This document shows positions 1 through 8,685 of a DNA stretch of 64,000 bases, piece after piece. The stretch is taken from contig NZ_VAWB01000001.1 in NCBI RefSeq assembly GCF_006148925.1, positions 2,012,001 to 2,076,000 on the forward strand. Reading direction: 5' to 3'. Each line of letters starts with the position of its first letter. Position 1 is the stretch's first letter. A model generated the notes under the pieces. The model was not told the DNA's origin. It saw only the letters and a program-made list of their open reading frames with translations, and did no database searches. The position numbers and the translations under genes are program-made. This DNA is from Hyunsoonleella aestuarii. Its GTDB lineage: Bacteria > Bacteroidota > Bacteroidia > Flavobacteriales > Flavobacteriaceae.

Positions 1-759
1 GGGTTTGGTCCTAATCAAGTTTCAACAGTATTGGGTTTAGGAGTATTTATTATGACAATAAGGTTATTTGTAAAATCACCTAATATTGGTCTGAAGTTGT
101 TAAACACAGTACTCTTAGTTTTAATGTCTTATAGAGCGGTTGTTACTTTTAGCAGAGGTGGTGTGATTGCGGCTTTAATCGCCATATTGGGGTTTCTGGC
201 CATCTATTATTTTAAAGTTTCAAAGAGACGTAGGAATGAAATTATTGGAGTGTTAGCTTTGTTTTTTTTAAGTCTTTTTACTACCTGGATCATTAGTACC
301 AATCAAACAGGCGGGTTAATTGAATTACGATATGCCAATAAAGATCATTTAGGTCGCGAAAAAGAAGATGTTACGACGGGAAGGGGGAAGCTATTTATGG
401 ATGAGTTAGAGGGTTTTATCTCGAGTCCTTTTTTCGGGATAGGTTCCAGTAGAGCGAAAGATCAAAGGATAGAGATTGAGGGTCAAGGTATTACATCACA
501 TAATGAAGTGAGTCGTATTTTAGCAGAACACGGCATTTTTGGAATTATTATTCTTTTAATTTTAATTTTTAAGCCTTTAGAAATGCGTACAAAAAATAGG
601 ACCAACTATTATTTTTATGGCTTTTTGTTTTTTTGGTTTGCAACGATTAACCATTCCTCAATGCGAATAGCAGCACCTGCCTTTATATATGCTTTAGCCC
701 TTTTAAATGTAACTTATGAAAAAAAGACTCCTGTACATAGGAAACAAATTAGGGCATAA
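1..759 (+). CDS. O-antigen ligase/polymerase family (Wzy-like) membrane protein, 5' partial
   Basis: The reading frame is open to the first base of the window (it begins GFGPNQVS), so the N-terminus lies outside. The visible 252 residues are hydrophobic segments plus one long extracytoplasmic loop that contains a TTGRGKLFMDE segment and SSPFFGIG. A late SHNEVSRILAEHG motif is typical of the Wzy_C/O-antigen ligase domain, which joins or polymerises lipid-linked glycan units at the periplasmic face. The stop lies inside the next gene (44-bp overlap), so the two are probably translationally coupled in a polysaccharide operon. Whether it is a ligase or a polymerase cannot be decided from this fragment. 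Confidence 0.8.
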   Translation, partial: GFGPNQVSTVLGLGVFIMTIRLFVKSPNIGLKLLNTVLLVLMSYRAVVTFSRGGVIAALIAILGFLAIYYFKVSKRRRNEIIGVLALFFLSLFTTWIISTNQTGGLIELRYANKDHLGREKEDVTTGRGKLFMDELEGFISSPFFGIGSSRAKDQRIEIEGQGITSHNEVSRILAEHGIFGIIILLILIFKPLEMRTKNRTNYYFYGFLFFWFATINHSSMRIAAPAFIYALALLNVTYEKKTPVHRKQIRA

Positions 760-1729
760 AAGCGCAAATATATCTTCAATTAATTATTTAGGGCAATTAT
801 TTGAAAATGAAGATTATTATTTATTTTATGCCTCATCTAAAGCAAATAAATTTTTTCGCTTGATTGACATGTTATGGGCTTGTTTTAAGCATAGACATGA
901 CGTTGATTATGTGCTCATTGACACCTACAGTACGCAGAATTTCTACTATGCCCTGTTTGTGTCTCAGTTATGCATGTTTTTAAAATTGAAATACATCCCT
1001 ATTTTGCATGGTGGTAACTTACCAGATCGACTAAAGAATACTCCAAAACTAAGTAAACTCATTTTTAATAATGCTTATAAGAATGTCGCCCCATCTAAAT
1101 ATTTAAAAATCGGTTTTGAAAAATTTGGATATGAGAATATAACTCACATACCAAATACAATTGAAATTAAGAATTACCAGTTTGAAAATAGAGACTTTGA
1201 ACATGTTAACTTACTATGGGTTCGCTCTTTTTCAAACATTTATAACCCAGAATTGGCTATAAAAATTTTCGCATCCTTAAACAGGGAAGGTATTTCATCT
1301 ACATTGTGCATGGTAGGACCTGATGCGGAAGGTTCTTTAAATGAGGTGCAAAAGTTAGCTGATGATTTAAATGTTGACGTGAAATTTACTGGGAAACTGT
1401 CGAAAGTTGAATGGATAAAGCTCTCGAAAGATTATAATATTTTTATCAATACCACCAATTTCGATAATATGCCTGTTAGCATTATTGAAGCCATGGCATT
1501 AGGGTTGCCTATTATTTCAACTAATGTTGGGGGGATGCCATTTATGATTGAAAATGGTGTGGATGGAATATTAGTAGAGCCAAATAGTGAAGAAAATTTT
1601 GTTAAGGCTATAAAATGTGTTATCAATGATCCGGATAACGCTCTTAAAATGACCTGCAGAGCAAGGGAAAAGGTGGAAAAATTTGATTGGAGTCATGTTA
1701 AAAAACAGTGGAAGAGCATTTTAACTTAG
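716..1729 (+). CDS. Glycosyltransferase family 4 protein
   Basis: A 337-residue GT-B fold glycosyltransferase. The C-terminal half carries the GT4 signature: an acceptor/donor-binding ExxxxxxxE element within PVSIIEAMALGLPIIS, followed by TNVGG (about residues 250-270). There is no signal peptide, so it should act on the cytoplasmic face, transferring a sugar from a nucleotide-sugar to a growing lipid-linked glycan. The start overlaps the upstream Wzy-like gene by 44 bp. The initiating sugar transferase follows 57 bp downstream, which places it in an exopolysaccharide or O-antigen cluster. Sugar specificity cannot be read from sequence. Confidence 0.88.
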   Translation: MKKRLLYIGNKLGHKSANISSINYLGQLFENEDYYLFYASSKANKFFRLIDMLWACFKHRHDVDYVLIDTYSTQNFYYALFVSQLCMFLKLKYIPILHGGNLPDRLKNTPKLSKLIFNNAYKNVAPSKYLKIGFEKFGYENITHIPNTIEIKNYQFENRDFEHVNLLWVRSFSNIYNPELAIKIFASLNREGISSTLCMVGPDAEGSLNEVQKLADDLNVDVKFTGKLSKVEWIKLSKDYNIFINTTNFDNMPVSIIEAMALGLPIISTNVGGMPFMIENGVDGILVEPNSEENFVKAIKCVINDPDNALKMTCRAREKVEKFDWSHVKKQWKSILT

Positions 1730-1786
1730 AACATTGTCCTTTAAAATTAAGGCCTTATATTTATAGTTGCTATTAATCTTTCTATC

Positions 1787-3178
1787 ATGTCTAATCGAAG
1801 TATTCATTTTAATATTTCCGAAAGGAAAGTTCTTCTTAGGATTTTCGATATTCTATTCGTTCTAGGCGTATTATATTTAGTAGGCACTGTTTTTCAATTT
1901 GATTATTTTACCATTCGAAAAGAGAATTGGACATGGGTTTTTGTGCTTATACTTTATATTTCTGTCTTTGGTACTGTTTTCGAGCTTTATGATTTACAGA
2001 AGTCTAGTAGAATGGATCAAGTAACATCAAACATTGTATTAACGGTTTCTGTTACCGTTTTACTTTATTTCTTAACACCATTTTTTACGCCATTTTTACC
2101 AGATAATCGGTTACAGATTTTATACTTTTATTTCTCAATATTGGCAGCGCTTTTTTTATGGCGTTTTATCTATTTGACCTTTGTGATTTCTCCTCGATTT
2201 TATAAAAAAGTCCTTATTGTTGGTGAAATTTCAAATATTGAAACTATCATTAATGCCTTTAAGGATGCTGATCCCAACTATAAAATTGTCGGCTTTATAA
2301 ATTGTGAATCTGATGCAGAGGAGGGTATTCGCTTTTTTGGTATCCCTGAGTATAACCCAAGTGAAATACACAAGGTTATTGAAGAAGAAGAAATTAAAGA
2401 GATTGTCGTAGCCACCTATAATTCGGAAAATATAACTTCGGATATTTATCATAAGTTAATTACGCTTCTAGAAACAGGTTTTCCCATAAAGGAATATACG
2501 CAGGTTTATGAAGAGATGACTTATAGGGTTCCTGTTCAATTCGTAGGAAAAGATTTTTACAAATATTTTCCATTTAGTAGAAGTAACCAAAACAAGTTAT
2601 ACTTGTTTTTTCATCGTTTTATGGATATTGTAATTTCTTTTATTGGGTTGGTATTTGGAGTTGTATTTTTACCATTAATATTATTAGGGAACCTTTTAGG
2701 TAATAGAGGGCCCTTATTTTTTACTCAAGATAGAATTGGTAAGAATGGCGATGTGTTTAAAATGATTAAATACCGAACCATGATTATAAATGCCGAACAG
2801 AAGGGTGCTGTTTGGGCTGTTAAAAATGATTCAAGAATTACGATGTTTGGTAAATTTTTAAGGAATACGAGACTCGACGAGATACCACAATTTATTAATA
2901 TTCTTCGAGGCGAGATGAGTTTAATTGGACCACGCCCAGAACGGCCGCATTTTGTTCGTGAATTATCACAATTATTACCGTTTTATGAAACCCGACATAT
3001 CATCAAGCCTGGTTTAACGGGATGGGCACAGGTGAATACGCGTTACGCTTCAACAGTGGATGATAGTTTGCTTAAGTTACAATACGACCTTTATTATATT
3101 AAGCACCGCAGCTTCTTCTTAGATTTTAATATTTTAATAAAAACAATGAGTGCCGTTATATTCTTTAGAGGGCAGTAG
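1787..3178 (+). CDS. Exopolysaccharide-initiating polyprenyl glycosylphosphotransferase (WcaJ/WbaP-like)
   Basis: 463 residues. There are four or five N-terminal membrane segments (about 13-125), a CoA-binding-like cytoplasmic region (about 140-240), a further membrane helix (about 272-300), and the C-terminal bacterial sugar transferase domain. Diagnostic motifs are KMIKYRTM, the DEIPQ element, SLIGPRPERP, and KPGLTGWAQVN. Members transfer a sugar-1-phosphate onto undecaprenyl phosphate, the first step of capsule or EPS unit assembly. It is the last gene of the plus-strand glycan cluster. Its stop lies 10 bp from the stop of the convergent DUF4105 gene, leaving no room for a separate terminator. 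Confidence 0.92.
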   Translation: MSNRSIHFNISERKVLLRIFDILFVLGVLYLVGTVFQFDYFTIRKENWTWVFVLILYISVFGTVFELYDLQKSSRMDQVTSNIVLTVSVTVLLYFLTPFFTPFLPDNRLQILYFYFSILAALFLWRFIYLTFVISPRFYKKVLIVGEISNIETIINAFKDADPNYKIVGFINCESDAEEGIRFFGIPEYNPSEIHKVIEEEEIKEIVVATYNSENITSDIYHKLITLLETGFPIKEYTQVYEEMTYRVPVQFVGKDFYKYFPFSRSNQNKLYLFFHRFMDIVISFIGLVFGVVFLPLILLGNLLGNRGPLFFTQDRIGKNGDVFKMIKYRTMIINAEQKGAVWAVKNDSRITMFGKFLRNTRLDEIPQFINILRGEMSLIGPRPERPHFVRELSQLLPFYETRHIIKPGLTGWAQVNTRYASTVDDSLLKLQYDLYYIKHRSFFLDFNILIKTMSAVIFFRGQ

Positions 3179-3188
3179 TTTAAAATGC

Positions 3189-4367
3189 CTATTGGCTATT
3201 ACCGAAGTGTTTTATTAAATAAATATATCGAATAACTAAAGCGATTAAAAAAGGAATTAGGGTAATGGCATAAACTTGCACGCCAATAATCCAATGCAGT
3301 GCCAGAAGACAAAGCATAATAAGTAAAAACTTTAAGTATTTATGAAACCAAGCTGATGCTTTGGTTTTAAAGAGTTGTGAAATTACTAAAAGGTTAAGCG
3401 CAAACGCCCAAAGTAGATTGTAGTTTTGGTGTGTGCCATGGTGATTGGTTGCAAACCATAGCAAAATAATAAACACACCAAGTATTCCAGTAAATCCAAA
3501 AATAAGAACATCTAACCAGTTGCTTCGTCTTGCTTTTTTTGAATCTTTAAAGGTTAAAAATATGATTAGTAAGCTTAAGATTCCATTTATAAGTAGAGGA
3601 CTAGTAAGGAAATTGTCAGCTTTTGGTTGATCAATTTTTTCAAATAAGATGTTGGTATTTTTAACTAGCCTCTCATCTGTACTCGTGAACTTAGCACTTT
3701 CAAAAAAATCAAAAATAAAATCGGGTAAAAACATATGCTCTCTTGCGGTTGCCTCTCTATCAATTACAGAACCTAAAGCAATATCGATTCCTAGCGCTCC
3801 CCATGAATTACTATTTAATTTACTATGAATTAAAGTTCTAAAAGTTTCTGCCTTATAACTTTCTGGGTTTTCGTATACTATCTTGCTATCTGTTGTTATT
3901 TCTAAAACATCTCTAATTCTGGTGGCACAATTATCATAAAAGAAATCATATAAATAAGCTCTGTTTTCAGGCTTTATATTGTTTAATAAGTAGTCAAAAA
4001 GTTTTTGTTTTTCTGAAGAAGATACATTTAGAACCTGTTCTTTAATTGTTCTGTTTTGGGATACATAGGTTTCAAAAAAGTCTTCATAATAATTTAAGCC
4101 AATTAAATAATTTAGTTTGCCCTGAGCGAATTTTAGATAGAAATTAGGTGTGTTAAAATCGTAAACGCCATAGTTAAAAACTAAATCGGTTCCCTTTATT
4201 GGATCTTTAATTCTGAAAGCACTATGGCCAAAAGCGTCATTAAGTGAAGCTCCTGGACCAATGGTTAATACACTTATTTCGGCTTGAGCGGACAATAATT
4301 GGTTTTGTTGTCCTTGAACAAATGAAATAAATAATATTGAGGTAAGAAAAAGTAGTTTTTTTAGCAT
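3189..4367 (-). CDS. DUF4105 / Lnb-type N-terminal periplasmic domain protein
   Basis: 392 residues with a cleavable-looking signal peptide (about 1-19, ending VQGQQ). The periplasmic domain (about 25-255) contains the family hallmarks: GPGASLNDAFGHSAFRI with a conserved His, a FNYGVYDF segment, and FFYDNCATRIRD with the invariant Cys. About five C-terminal membrane helices follow (265-385). From general knowledge, this family in Bacteroides has been linked to N-acylation of lipoproteins (Lnb), with the Cys-His pair as catalytic residues. That role is inference here. The downstream-oriented neighbour is a PorV/PorQ-like barrel 11 bp upstream on the same strand, so the pair is probably co-transcribed. 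Confidence 0.82.
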   Translation of the reverse strand: MLKKLLFLTSILFISFVQGQQNQLLSAQAEISVLTIGPGASLNDAFGHSAFRIKDPIKGTDLVFNYGVYDFNTPNFYLKFAQGKLNYLIGLNYYEDFFETYVSQNRTIKEQVLNVSSSEKQKLFDYLLNNIKPENRAYLYDFFYDNCATRIRDVLEITTDSKIVYENPESYKAETFRTLIHSKLNSNSWGALGIDIALGSVIDREATAREHMFLPDFIFDFFESAKFTSTDERLVKNTNILFEKIDQPKADNFLTSPLLINGILSLLIIFLTFKDSKKARRSNWLDVLIFGFTGILGVFIILLWFATNHHGTHQNYNLLWAFALNLLVISQLFKTKASAWFHKYLKFLLIMLCLLALHWIIGVQVYAITLIPFLIALVIRYIYLIKHFGNSQ

Positions 4368-4378
4368 CTTATATTACT

Positions 4379-5476
4379 TTATCTAAAGATACTGAAATCG
4401 AGTTTCAAGGAAAAAACATTTGAGTATAATGCGACACTTTGATCTCCAATATCGGTAAATGCATAATCAATTTGAACACCATTATACTTAAAGCCAACAC
4501 CAAAACTGGGTTGAAACGTTAATTGGTCGGTGTTGTCAATTTGCAACTCATTTTGAAAATTACCCATACCAGCTCTTAAATATACCATATCAATATATCC
4601 AAATTCGAACCCTAGAGCTGGATTTATACTTGCGAAAGAGGATGAGAAAATATCGTTATTCTCTTCAAATCGAACATTCAAATTTACAGCCGTCAATAAG
4701 GTATAATCATAATGGAAGGTCATGAGTTTAGAAACACCAATTTGCAATTTAGGGATTGTAATTTCTGTACTTTCGGGTAGCTCTTGATTTTGTCCTTCAA
4801 CAGCATCCCGTATGGTGGCAAATTCATCTTCATCAATTGCCCAAGCATTAAACGTGGTAGTAATATCTCGCGCCATTAACCCAAATTTCCAATCGTTGTT
4901 TGTTTCAAATTGTATTCCGACATCTAAACCAAAGCCCCATGAAGAAGCAAAATCCCCAATTATACGTCTAATGACCTTAGCATTGACCCCATAATTCAAG
5001 CCTTCTACTGGAAGCGACCTCGCATAAGAAAATGTTAAACCGTAATCGGCGGTAGAAAATAGACTAATACGATCGTAATTAATGTTTCCCTGTTCGTCTA
5101 TTAACTGCGTTGTATTCAAGATATCATCAACCGCAAATCGAATAATTGAAACACCAATAGCACTTCTGTCGTCTATAGGCATTGCGAAAGCGGCGTAATC
5201 ATAATTTGCAATGTTTGCGAAATAACTTGAATGCATCAGTGCCAATTGGTTATCCTCAATTTTTAAAAGACCAGCAGGATTCCAGTAGCCAGAATTCACG
5301 TCTGCAGTATGCGAAGTTACAGCACTACTCATGCCAAGAGCGGCAGCATCAACGCCAATATTCATAAATTCGTTAGAGTATTTTCTGGTTGTTTGAGCTG
5401 CCAAACTCAGAACTAAAACACTAAGTAATGTCGTTAAGAATACTTTCAATCGCAATTTTTTTACAAAGATGCACAT
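4379..5476 (-). CDS. PorV/PorQ family outer-membrane beta-barrel protein
   Basis: 365 residues with a signal peptide (VLSLAAQ end). It begins with the family's characteristic start of the mature part: a FMNIGVDAAALGMSSAV segment followed by NSGYWNPAGL. The remainder alternates like transmembrane beta strands and ends KLDFSIFR. PorV and PorQ are outer-membrane components of the type IX secretion system. This copy is closer to the generic PorV/PorQ paralogue group than clearly to PorV itself. A T9SS-dependent substrate is encoded elsewhere in this window (36024-38261), so the secretion system is expected in the genome. The gene precedes the DUF4105 gene in a probable two-gene operon. Confidence 0.78.
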   Translation of the reverse strand: MCIFVKKLRLKVFLTTLLSVLVLSLAAQTTRKYSNEFMNIGVDAAALGMSSAVTSHTADVNSGYWNPAGLLKIEDNQLALMHSSYFANIANYDYAAFAMPIDDRSAIGVSIIRFAVDDILNTTQLIDEQGNINYDRISLFSTADYGLTFSYARSLPVEGLNYGVNAKVIRRIIGDFASSWGFGLDVGIQFETNNDWKFGLMARDITTTFNAWAIDEDEFATIRDAVEGQNQELPESTEITIPKLQIGVSKLMTFHYDYTLLTAVNLNVRFEENNDIFSSSFASINPALGFEFGYIDMVYLRAGMGNFQNELQIDNTDQLTFQPSFGVGFKYNGVQIDYAFTDIGDQSVALYSNVFSLKLDFSIFR

Positions 5477-5626
5477 TATACCTTTTTAATCATAATATAA
5501 AAAGACTGTATCGTTTTAAATCCTTGATTTTATAGTCTATAAACTTATATTTAGAATAGATATTGTCTAACACTTGTTTAAGACATTAATAGTTTGTTAT
5601 TTTTACAAAATATATTTACGTCATTT

Positions 5627-6352
5627 ATGATTCGATACATACCAAATGCTTTAACACTTTTAAACTTATTATGTGGTTGTGTTGCAACTATTTATGCGGT
5701 GAATAATAATTTTATTGCCGCTGCTCTTTTTGTGTTTCTAGGCATTTTTTTCGATTTTTTTGATGGTTTTGCTGCTCGAAAACTCAATGCACAGAGTAAT
5801 TTAGGTTTACAATTAGATTCGTTGGCTGATATGGTAACCAGCGGTTTGGTTCCTGGGATTGTAATGTTTAAGTTATTAGAGATTGTTGAATCTGATTGGG
5901 GAGAAATTGATTTTTCAACTGATAATTATCTACCAATAATTCCATTACTCGGTTTAGCAATAACTTTAGCATCAGCTTATAGATTGGCAAATTTTAATAT
6001 TGATACGGAACAACAAACCTTTTTTAAGGGGCTTCCAACACCGGCAAATGCCTTATTAATTTTGTCTTTGCCACTAATACTAGAGTTCCAGAATAATGAT
6101 GTTATAAATGCCCTTATTTTAAATAAATGGTTTTTAATAGGTCTAACTATTTTTAGTTGCTGGATTTTAAATTCTAATTTAAAATTGTTTGCATTAAAGT
6201 TTAAAGATTACAGTTTTAAAACTAATGCTTCACGTTATATCTTCTTGATTTTGTGCATAGTGTTGCTTATTGTGTTACATTTTGCAGCTATTCCAATTAT
6301 TATATTATTATATCTTGGAATGTCAATTTTAGATAATCTTACTACTAAATAA
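5627..6352 (+). CDS. pssA: CDP-diacylglycerol--serine O-phosphatidyltransferase
   Basis: Makes phosphatidylserine, the precursor of phosphatidylethanolamine, in the inner membrane. The CDP-alcohol phosphatidyltransferase signature DG(x)2AR(x)8G(x)3D(x)3D is intact, starting at FDGFAARKL and ending LDSLAD. Six or more hydrophobic helices span about 240 residues, the usual size. The reading frame opens at a TTG at 5594. I prefer the ATG at 5627 (MIRYIPNALTLLN), because a TATTTTTA -7-like box at 5598-5605 would fall inside the longer form. Divergent from the PorV-like gene, with the DUF808 gene 12 bp downstream. Confidence 0.92.
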   Translation: MIRYIPNALTLLNLLCGCVATIYAVNNNFIAAALFVFLGIFFDFFDGFAARKLNAQSNLGLQLDSLADMVTSGLVPGIVMFKLLEIVESDWGEIDFSTDNYLPIIPLLGLAITLASAYRLANFNIDTEQQTFFKGLPTPANALLILSLPLILEFQNNDVINALILNKWFLIGLTIFSCWILNSNLKLFALKFKDYSFKTNASRYIFLILCIVLLIVLHFAAIPIIILLYLGMSILDNLTTK

Positions 6353-6364
6353 TTACAAGACAAG

Positions 6365-7249
6365 ATGGCATCAGGTTTTTTTGCATTATTAGACGATATA
6401 GCAGCTCTTATGGACGATGTAGTTGTAATGAGTAAAATATCTACCAAGAAGACTGCAGGGATTTTAGGTGATGATTTAGCGGTAAACGCTGAAAAGGCTA
6501 CAGGTTTTGTTGCGTCAAGAGAGTTGCCTGTGCTTTGGGCTATTACAAAGGGTTCTGCATTAAATAAGTTAATTATATTGCCAATAGCATTTCTGTTAAG
6601 TGCTTTTATTCCAATTGCTGTAACTATAGCTTTAGTTCTTGGCGGATTGTATCTGGCCTACGAGGGCGCTGAAAAAATTTATCATTATTTTTTTCATAAA
6701 AATCAAAATAATGAATATCGAGTCTATGTTAAAAAGAATTTAACACAAGAGGAGCAAAAAGCTGCTGAGAAAAAGAAAATTAAGTCCGCTATTTTTACTG
6801 ATTTTATTTTATCTGTGGAAATAGTTATTATAGCATTAGGTACTGTTTTGGAGCGTGAAATTTTGTTTCAAGTTTTAGTGGTAACAATTGTATGTGTTAT
6901 TGCTACAGTAGGCGTGTACGGTATTGTAGCTTTAATTGTTAGAATGGACGATTTTGGTTATCGGTTAGTTAAATTAGGTGATGAAAAAGGTTTTTTAAAT
7001 CATCTTGGAAATTTATTGATTAGGGCATTGCCTATAGTAATCAAGAGTTTAGGGGTAATTGGCACTATAGCCTTAATTTTAGTTGCTGGAGGTATTTTTG
7101 TACATCATATAGAATTTATTCATCACTTTGTAGTGCAAATAAATTTGCCCTCTATATTAATTGAATTTATTGTAGGGCTTATTGTAGGACTGTTTACTTT
7201 ATTATTGGTAAATTTTATCAAAACAACTAAAAGTAAATTGTATTCTTAA
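6365..7249 (+). CDS. DUF808 family membrane protein (YedI-like)
   Basis: 294 residues that begin with the highly conserved DUF808 start MASGFFALLDDIAALMDDV and a KTAGILGDDLAVNAEKATGF segment. Next comes a membrane pair (about 75-105), a charged stretch with YHYFFHK, and four more helices toward the C-terminus. E. coli YedI belongs to this inner-membrane family, whose biochemical role is not established. It starts 12 bp after pssA on the same strand, so co-transcription with phospholipid synthesis is likely. It is followed by a convergent tiny Arc-type gene. Confidence 0.88.
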   Translation: MASGFFALLDDIAALMDDVVVMSKISTKKTAGILGDDLAVNAEKATGFVASRELPVLWAITKGSALNKLIILPIAFLLSAFIPIAVTIALVLGGLYLAYEGAEKIYHYFFHKNQNNEYRVYVKKNLTQEEQKAAEKKKIKSAIFTDFILSVEIVIIALGTVLEREILFQVLVVTIVCVIATVGVYGIVALIVRMDDFGYRLVKLGDEKGFLNHLGNLLIRALPIVIKSLGVIGTIALILVAGGIFVHHIEFIHHFVVQINLPSILIEFIVGLIVGLFTLLLVNFIKTTKSKLYS

Positions 7250-7270
7250 ATTGGAATTTACTTTGAAAAT

Positions 7271-7435
7271 TTAATCATCTTTGTTTTTTGGAGATCGTTT
7301 AGCTTTTTTTAGACTTTCATTTAGCATCCATTCTATTTGACCGTTTGTGCTGCGGAATTCGTCCGCAGCCCATTTTTCAATAGCCTTTAGCATTTCTTCA
7401 TTTATGCGCAGTGCAAAAGCCTTTTTCTTTGCCAT
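7271..7435 (-). CDS. Small Arc-type ribbon-helix-helix protein
   Basis: A 54-residue gene read directly from the minus strand: ATG complement at 7433-7435 and TAA complement at 7271-7273. The protein begins MAKKKAFALRINEEMLKAIE, then KWAADEFRSTNGQIEWMLN, and ends in a Lys-rich tail. This matches the Arc/MetJ ribbon-helix-helix pattern of one beta strand (FALRI), helix A, a turn and helix B (NGQIEWMLNESLKKA). It lies 33 bp downstream of the SPFH gene on the same strand, so the two are probably co-transcribed. It may bind DNA or serve as a partner of the SPFH protein. Only the fold assignment is supported by sequence. Confidence 0.75.
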   Translation of the reverse strand: MAKKKAFALRINEEMLKAIEKWAADEFRSTNGQIEWMLNESLKKAKRSPKNKDD

Positions 7436-7468
7436 TTAAATTCTTTATTTAAATTGTAAATGTATTGC

Positions 7469-8329
7469 TTAATGATTTAAAGTACCTGTATTTAAAACAG
7501 GAGAAGCGTCTTTATCACCACAAAGAATAACCATTAGATTACTTACCATTGCGGCTTTTCGCTCTTCGTCTAAATCGACAATATTTTTCTTGCCTAGTTC
7601 TTCAAGGGCCATTTCAACCATACTAACTGCGCCTTCCACTATTTTATGTCGGGCTGCTACAATGGCCGTTGCTTGTTGACGCTTTAACATGGCATTTGCA
7701 ATTTCTTGCGCATATGCCAAATAGCCTATTCTAGCTTCCAAAACTTCAATACCTGCAATTGACAAGCGCTCATCTATTTCTTTTTCTAATGTTTCACTAA
7801 CCTCATTTACGCTAGATCGTAAGGTAATATCCTCCGTATGTCCTTCATCAGCAAAATTATCATAAGGGTACATACTAGCCAGTTTACGAACAGCCGCATC
7901 CGTTTGTACACGCACAAAATTCTCAAAATTATCTACATCAAAGGCTGCCTTGTAAGTGTCTTTAACCCTCCAAACTAAAATCGTACTAATCATAATAGGG
8001 TTTCCTAATTTATCATTTACTTTTAATCGTTCGCTGTCAAAGTTACTAGCACGTAGGGATATTTTCTTCTTGGTGTAAAATGGGTTTACCCAATAGAAAC
8101 CATTTTTATTTATGGTGCCAACATATTTCCCAAAAAGTAATAATACTCTTGAGTTATTAGGCTGAACCATTATAAATCCAGGAGCAATAAATATAGCTAG
8201 AATTACAGATATGATAAAAATTAAGTTCTCAGCTATTATAATAGATGCGATACCTCCAAAAAACAGAATTAAAAAAATGAACAGCATAAGATATCCATTG
8301 GCAGGAGTAATAATTTTTTCTTGTTTCAT
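7469..8329 (-). CDS. SPFH (band 7/prohibitin-like) domain membrane protein
   Basis: 286 residues. Two N-terminal hydrophobic segments (about 12-32 and 34-53) are followed by an SPFH/band-7 domain beginning at PGFIMVQPNNSRVLLLFGKY. The domain runs through a KVNDKLGNPIMISTILVWRV core, then a coiled-coil-like helix (SETLEKEIDERLSIAGIEVL, AYAQEIANAMLKRQQATAIV). SPFH proteins assemble into membrane-associated ring scaffolds of uncertain substrate. There is no NfeD partner next to it; instead a 54-residue Arc-type gene follows 33 bp downstream. A 356-bp intergenic region lies upstream. Confidence 0.87.
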   Translation of the reverse strand: MKQEKIITPANGYLMLFIFLILFFGGIASIIIAENLIFIISVILAIFIAPGFIMVQPNNSRVLLLFGKYVGTINKNGFYWVNPFYTKKKISLRASNFDSERLKVNDKLGNPIMISTILVWRVKDTYKAAFDVDNFENFVRVQTDAAVRKLASMYPYDNFADEGHTEDITLRSSVNEVSETLEKEIDERLSIAGIEVLEARIGYLAYAQEIANAMLKRQQATAIVAARHKIVEGAVSMVEMALEELGKKNIVDLDEERKAAMVSNLMVILCGDKDASPVLNTGTLNH

Positions 8330-8685
8330 GATTAAAAATTTAAAATGATATTATTATGATATCATAAAAATATAATAAATCTTTTAATACTCAAAATTTT
8401 TCTGCTTGTTTTAAAGTTAGATTGATATAAAAATAAACGTAACATGATTAATTCTAGATTCTTATCGTTCAATGTCTGGTTGAGTGCAGTCGAACCCTTT
8501 TAAACTTTTGATTATTTGAGACCCTTCGACTGCTCTCAAGGCTAACAATGATCGGTTTTTTTATTATTCTGGAATATAGAGTTACTGAATAGTTTTTTTC
8601 AAAATAGTGCCTAGCATAAAGTGTCTCCAAATATGAAGAGCAAATTATTTTAAATGAAATTGATTTATACCAATAGCTAAACTAA
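8330..8685. other. 356-bp intergenic region between lptB and the SPFH gene
   Basis: No open frame longer than a few dozen codons with sensible composition is visible on either strand. The stretch holds one clear structure, the GC-richer inverted repeat at 8479-8540 listed separately. The remainder is AT-rich spacer that must include the promoter of the minus-strand SPFH gene at its left end and the 3' untranslated region of lptB at its right end. I see no canonical TAnnTTTG box or tRNA cloverleaf. Confidence 0.6.
8479..8540. repeat. REP-like interspersed palindrome
   Basis: The left arm GTTGAGTGCAGTCGAA (8479-8494) and the right arm TTCGACTGCTCTCAAG (8525-8540) are reverse complements at 14 of 16 positions, separated by 30 AT-rich bases. 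The arms are much richer in GC than the surrounding DNA. In my experience of flavobacterial genomes, TTCGACTGC-CTCA arms belong to an abundant dispersed palindrome family. That part is recollection and not shown here. Confidence 0.65.

Noticed and set aside
5594-5626. Longer pssA reading starting at TTG 5594
   Set aside because: A TATTTTTA -7-like box lies within this stretch and the conserved family start is at ATG 5627.
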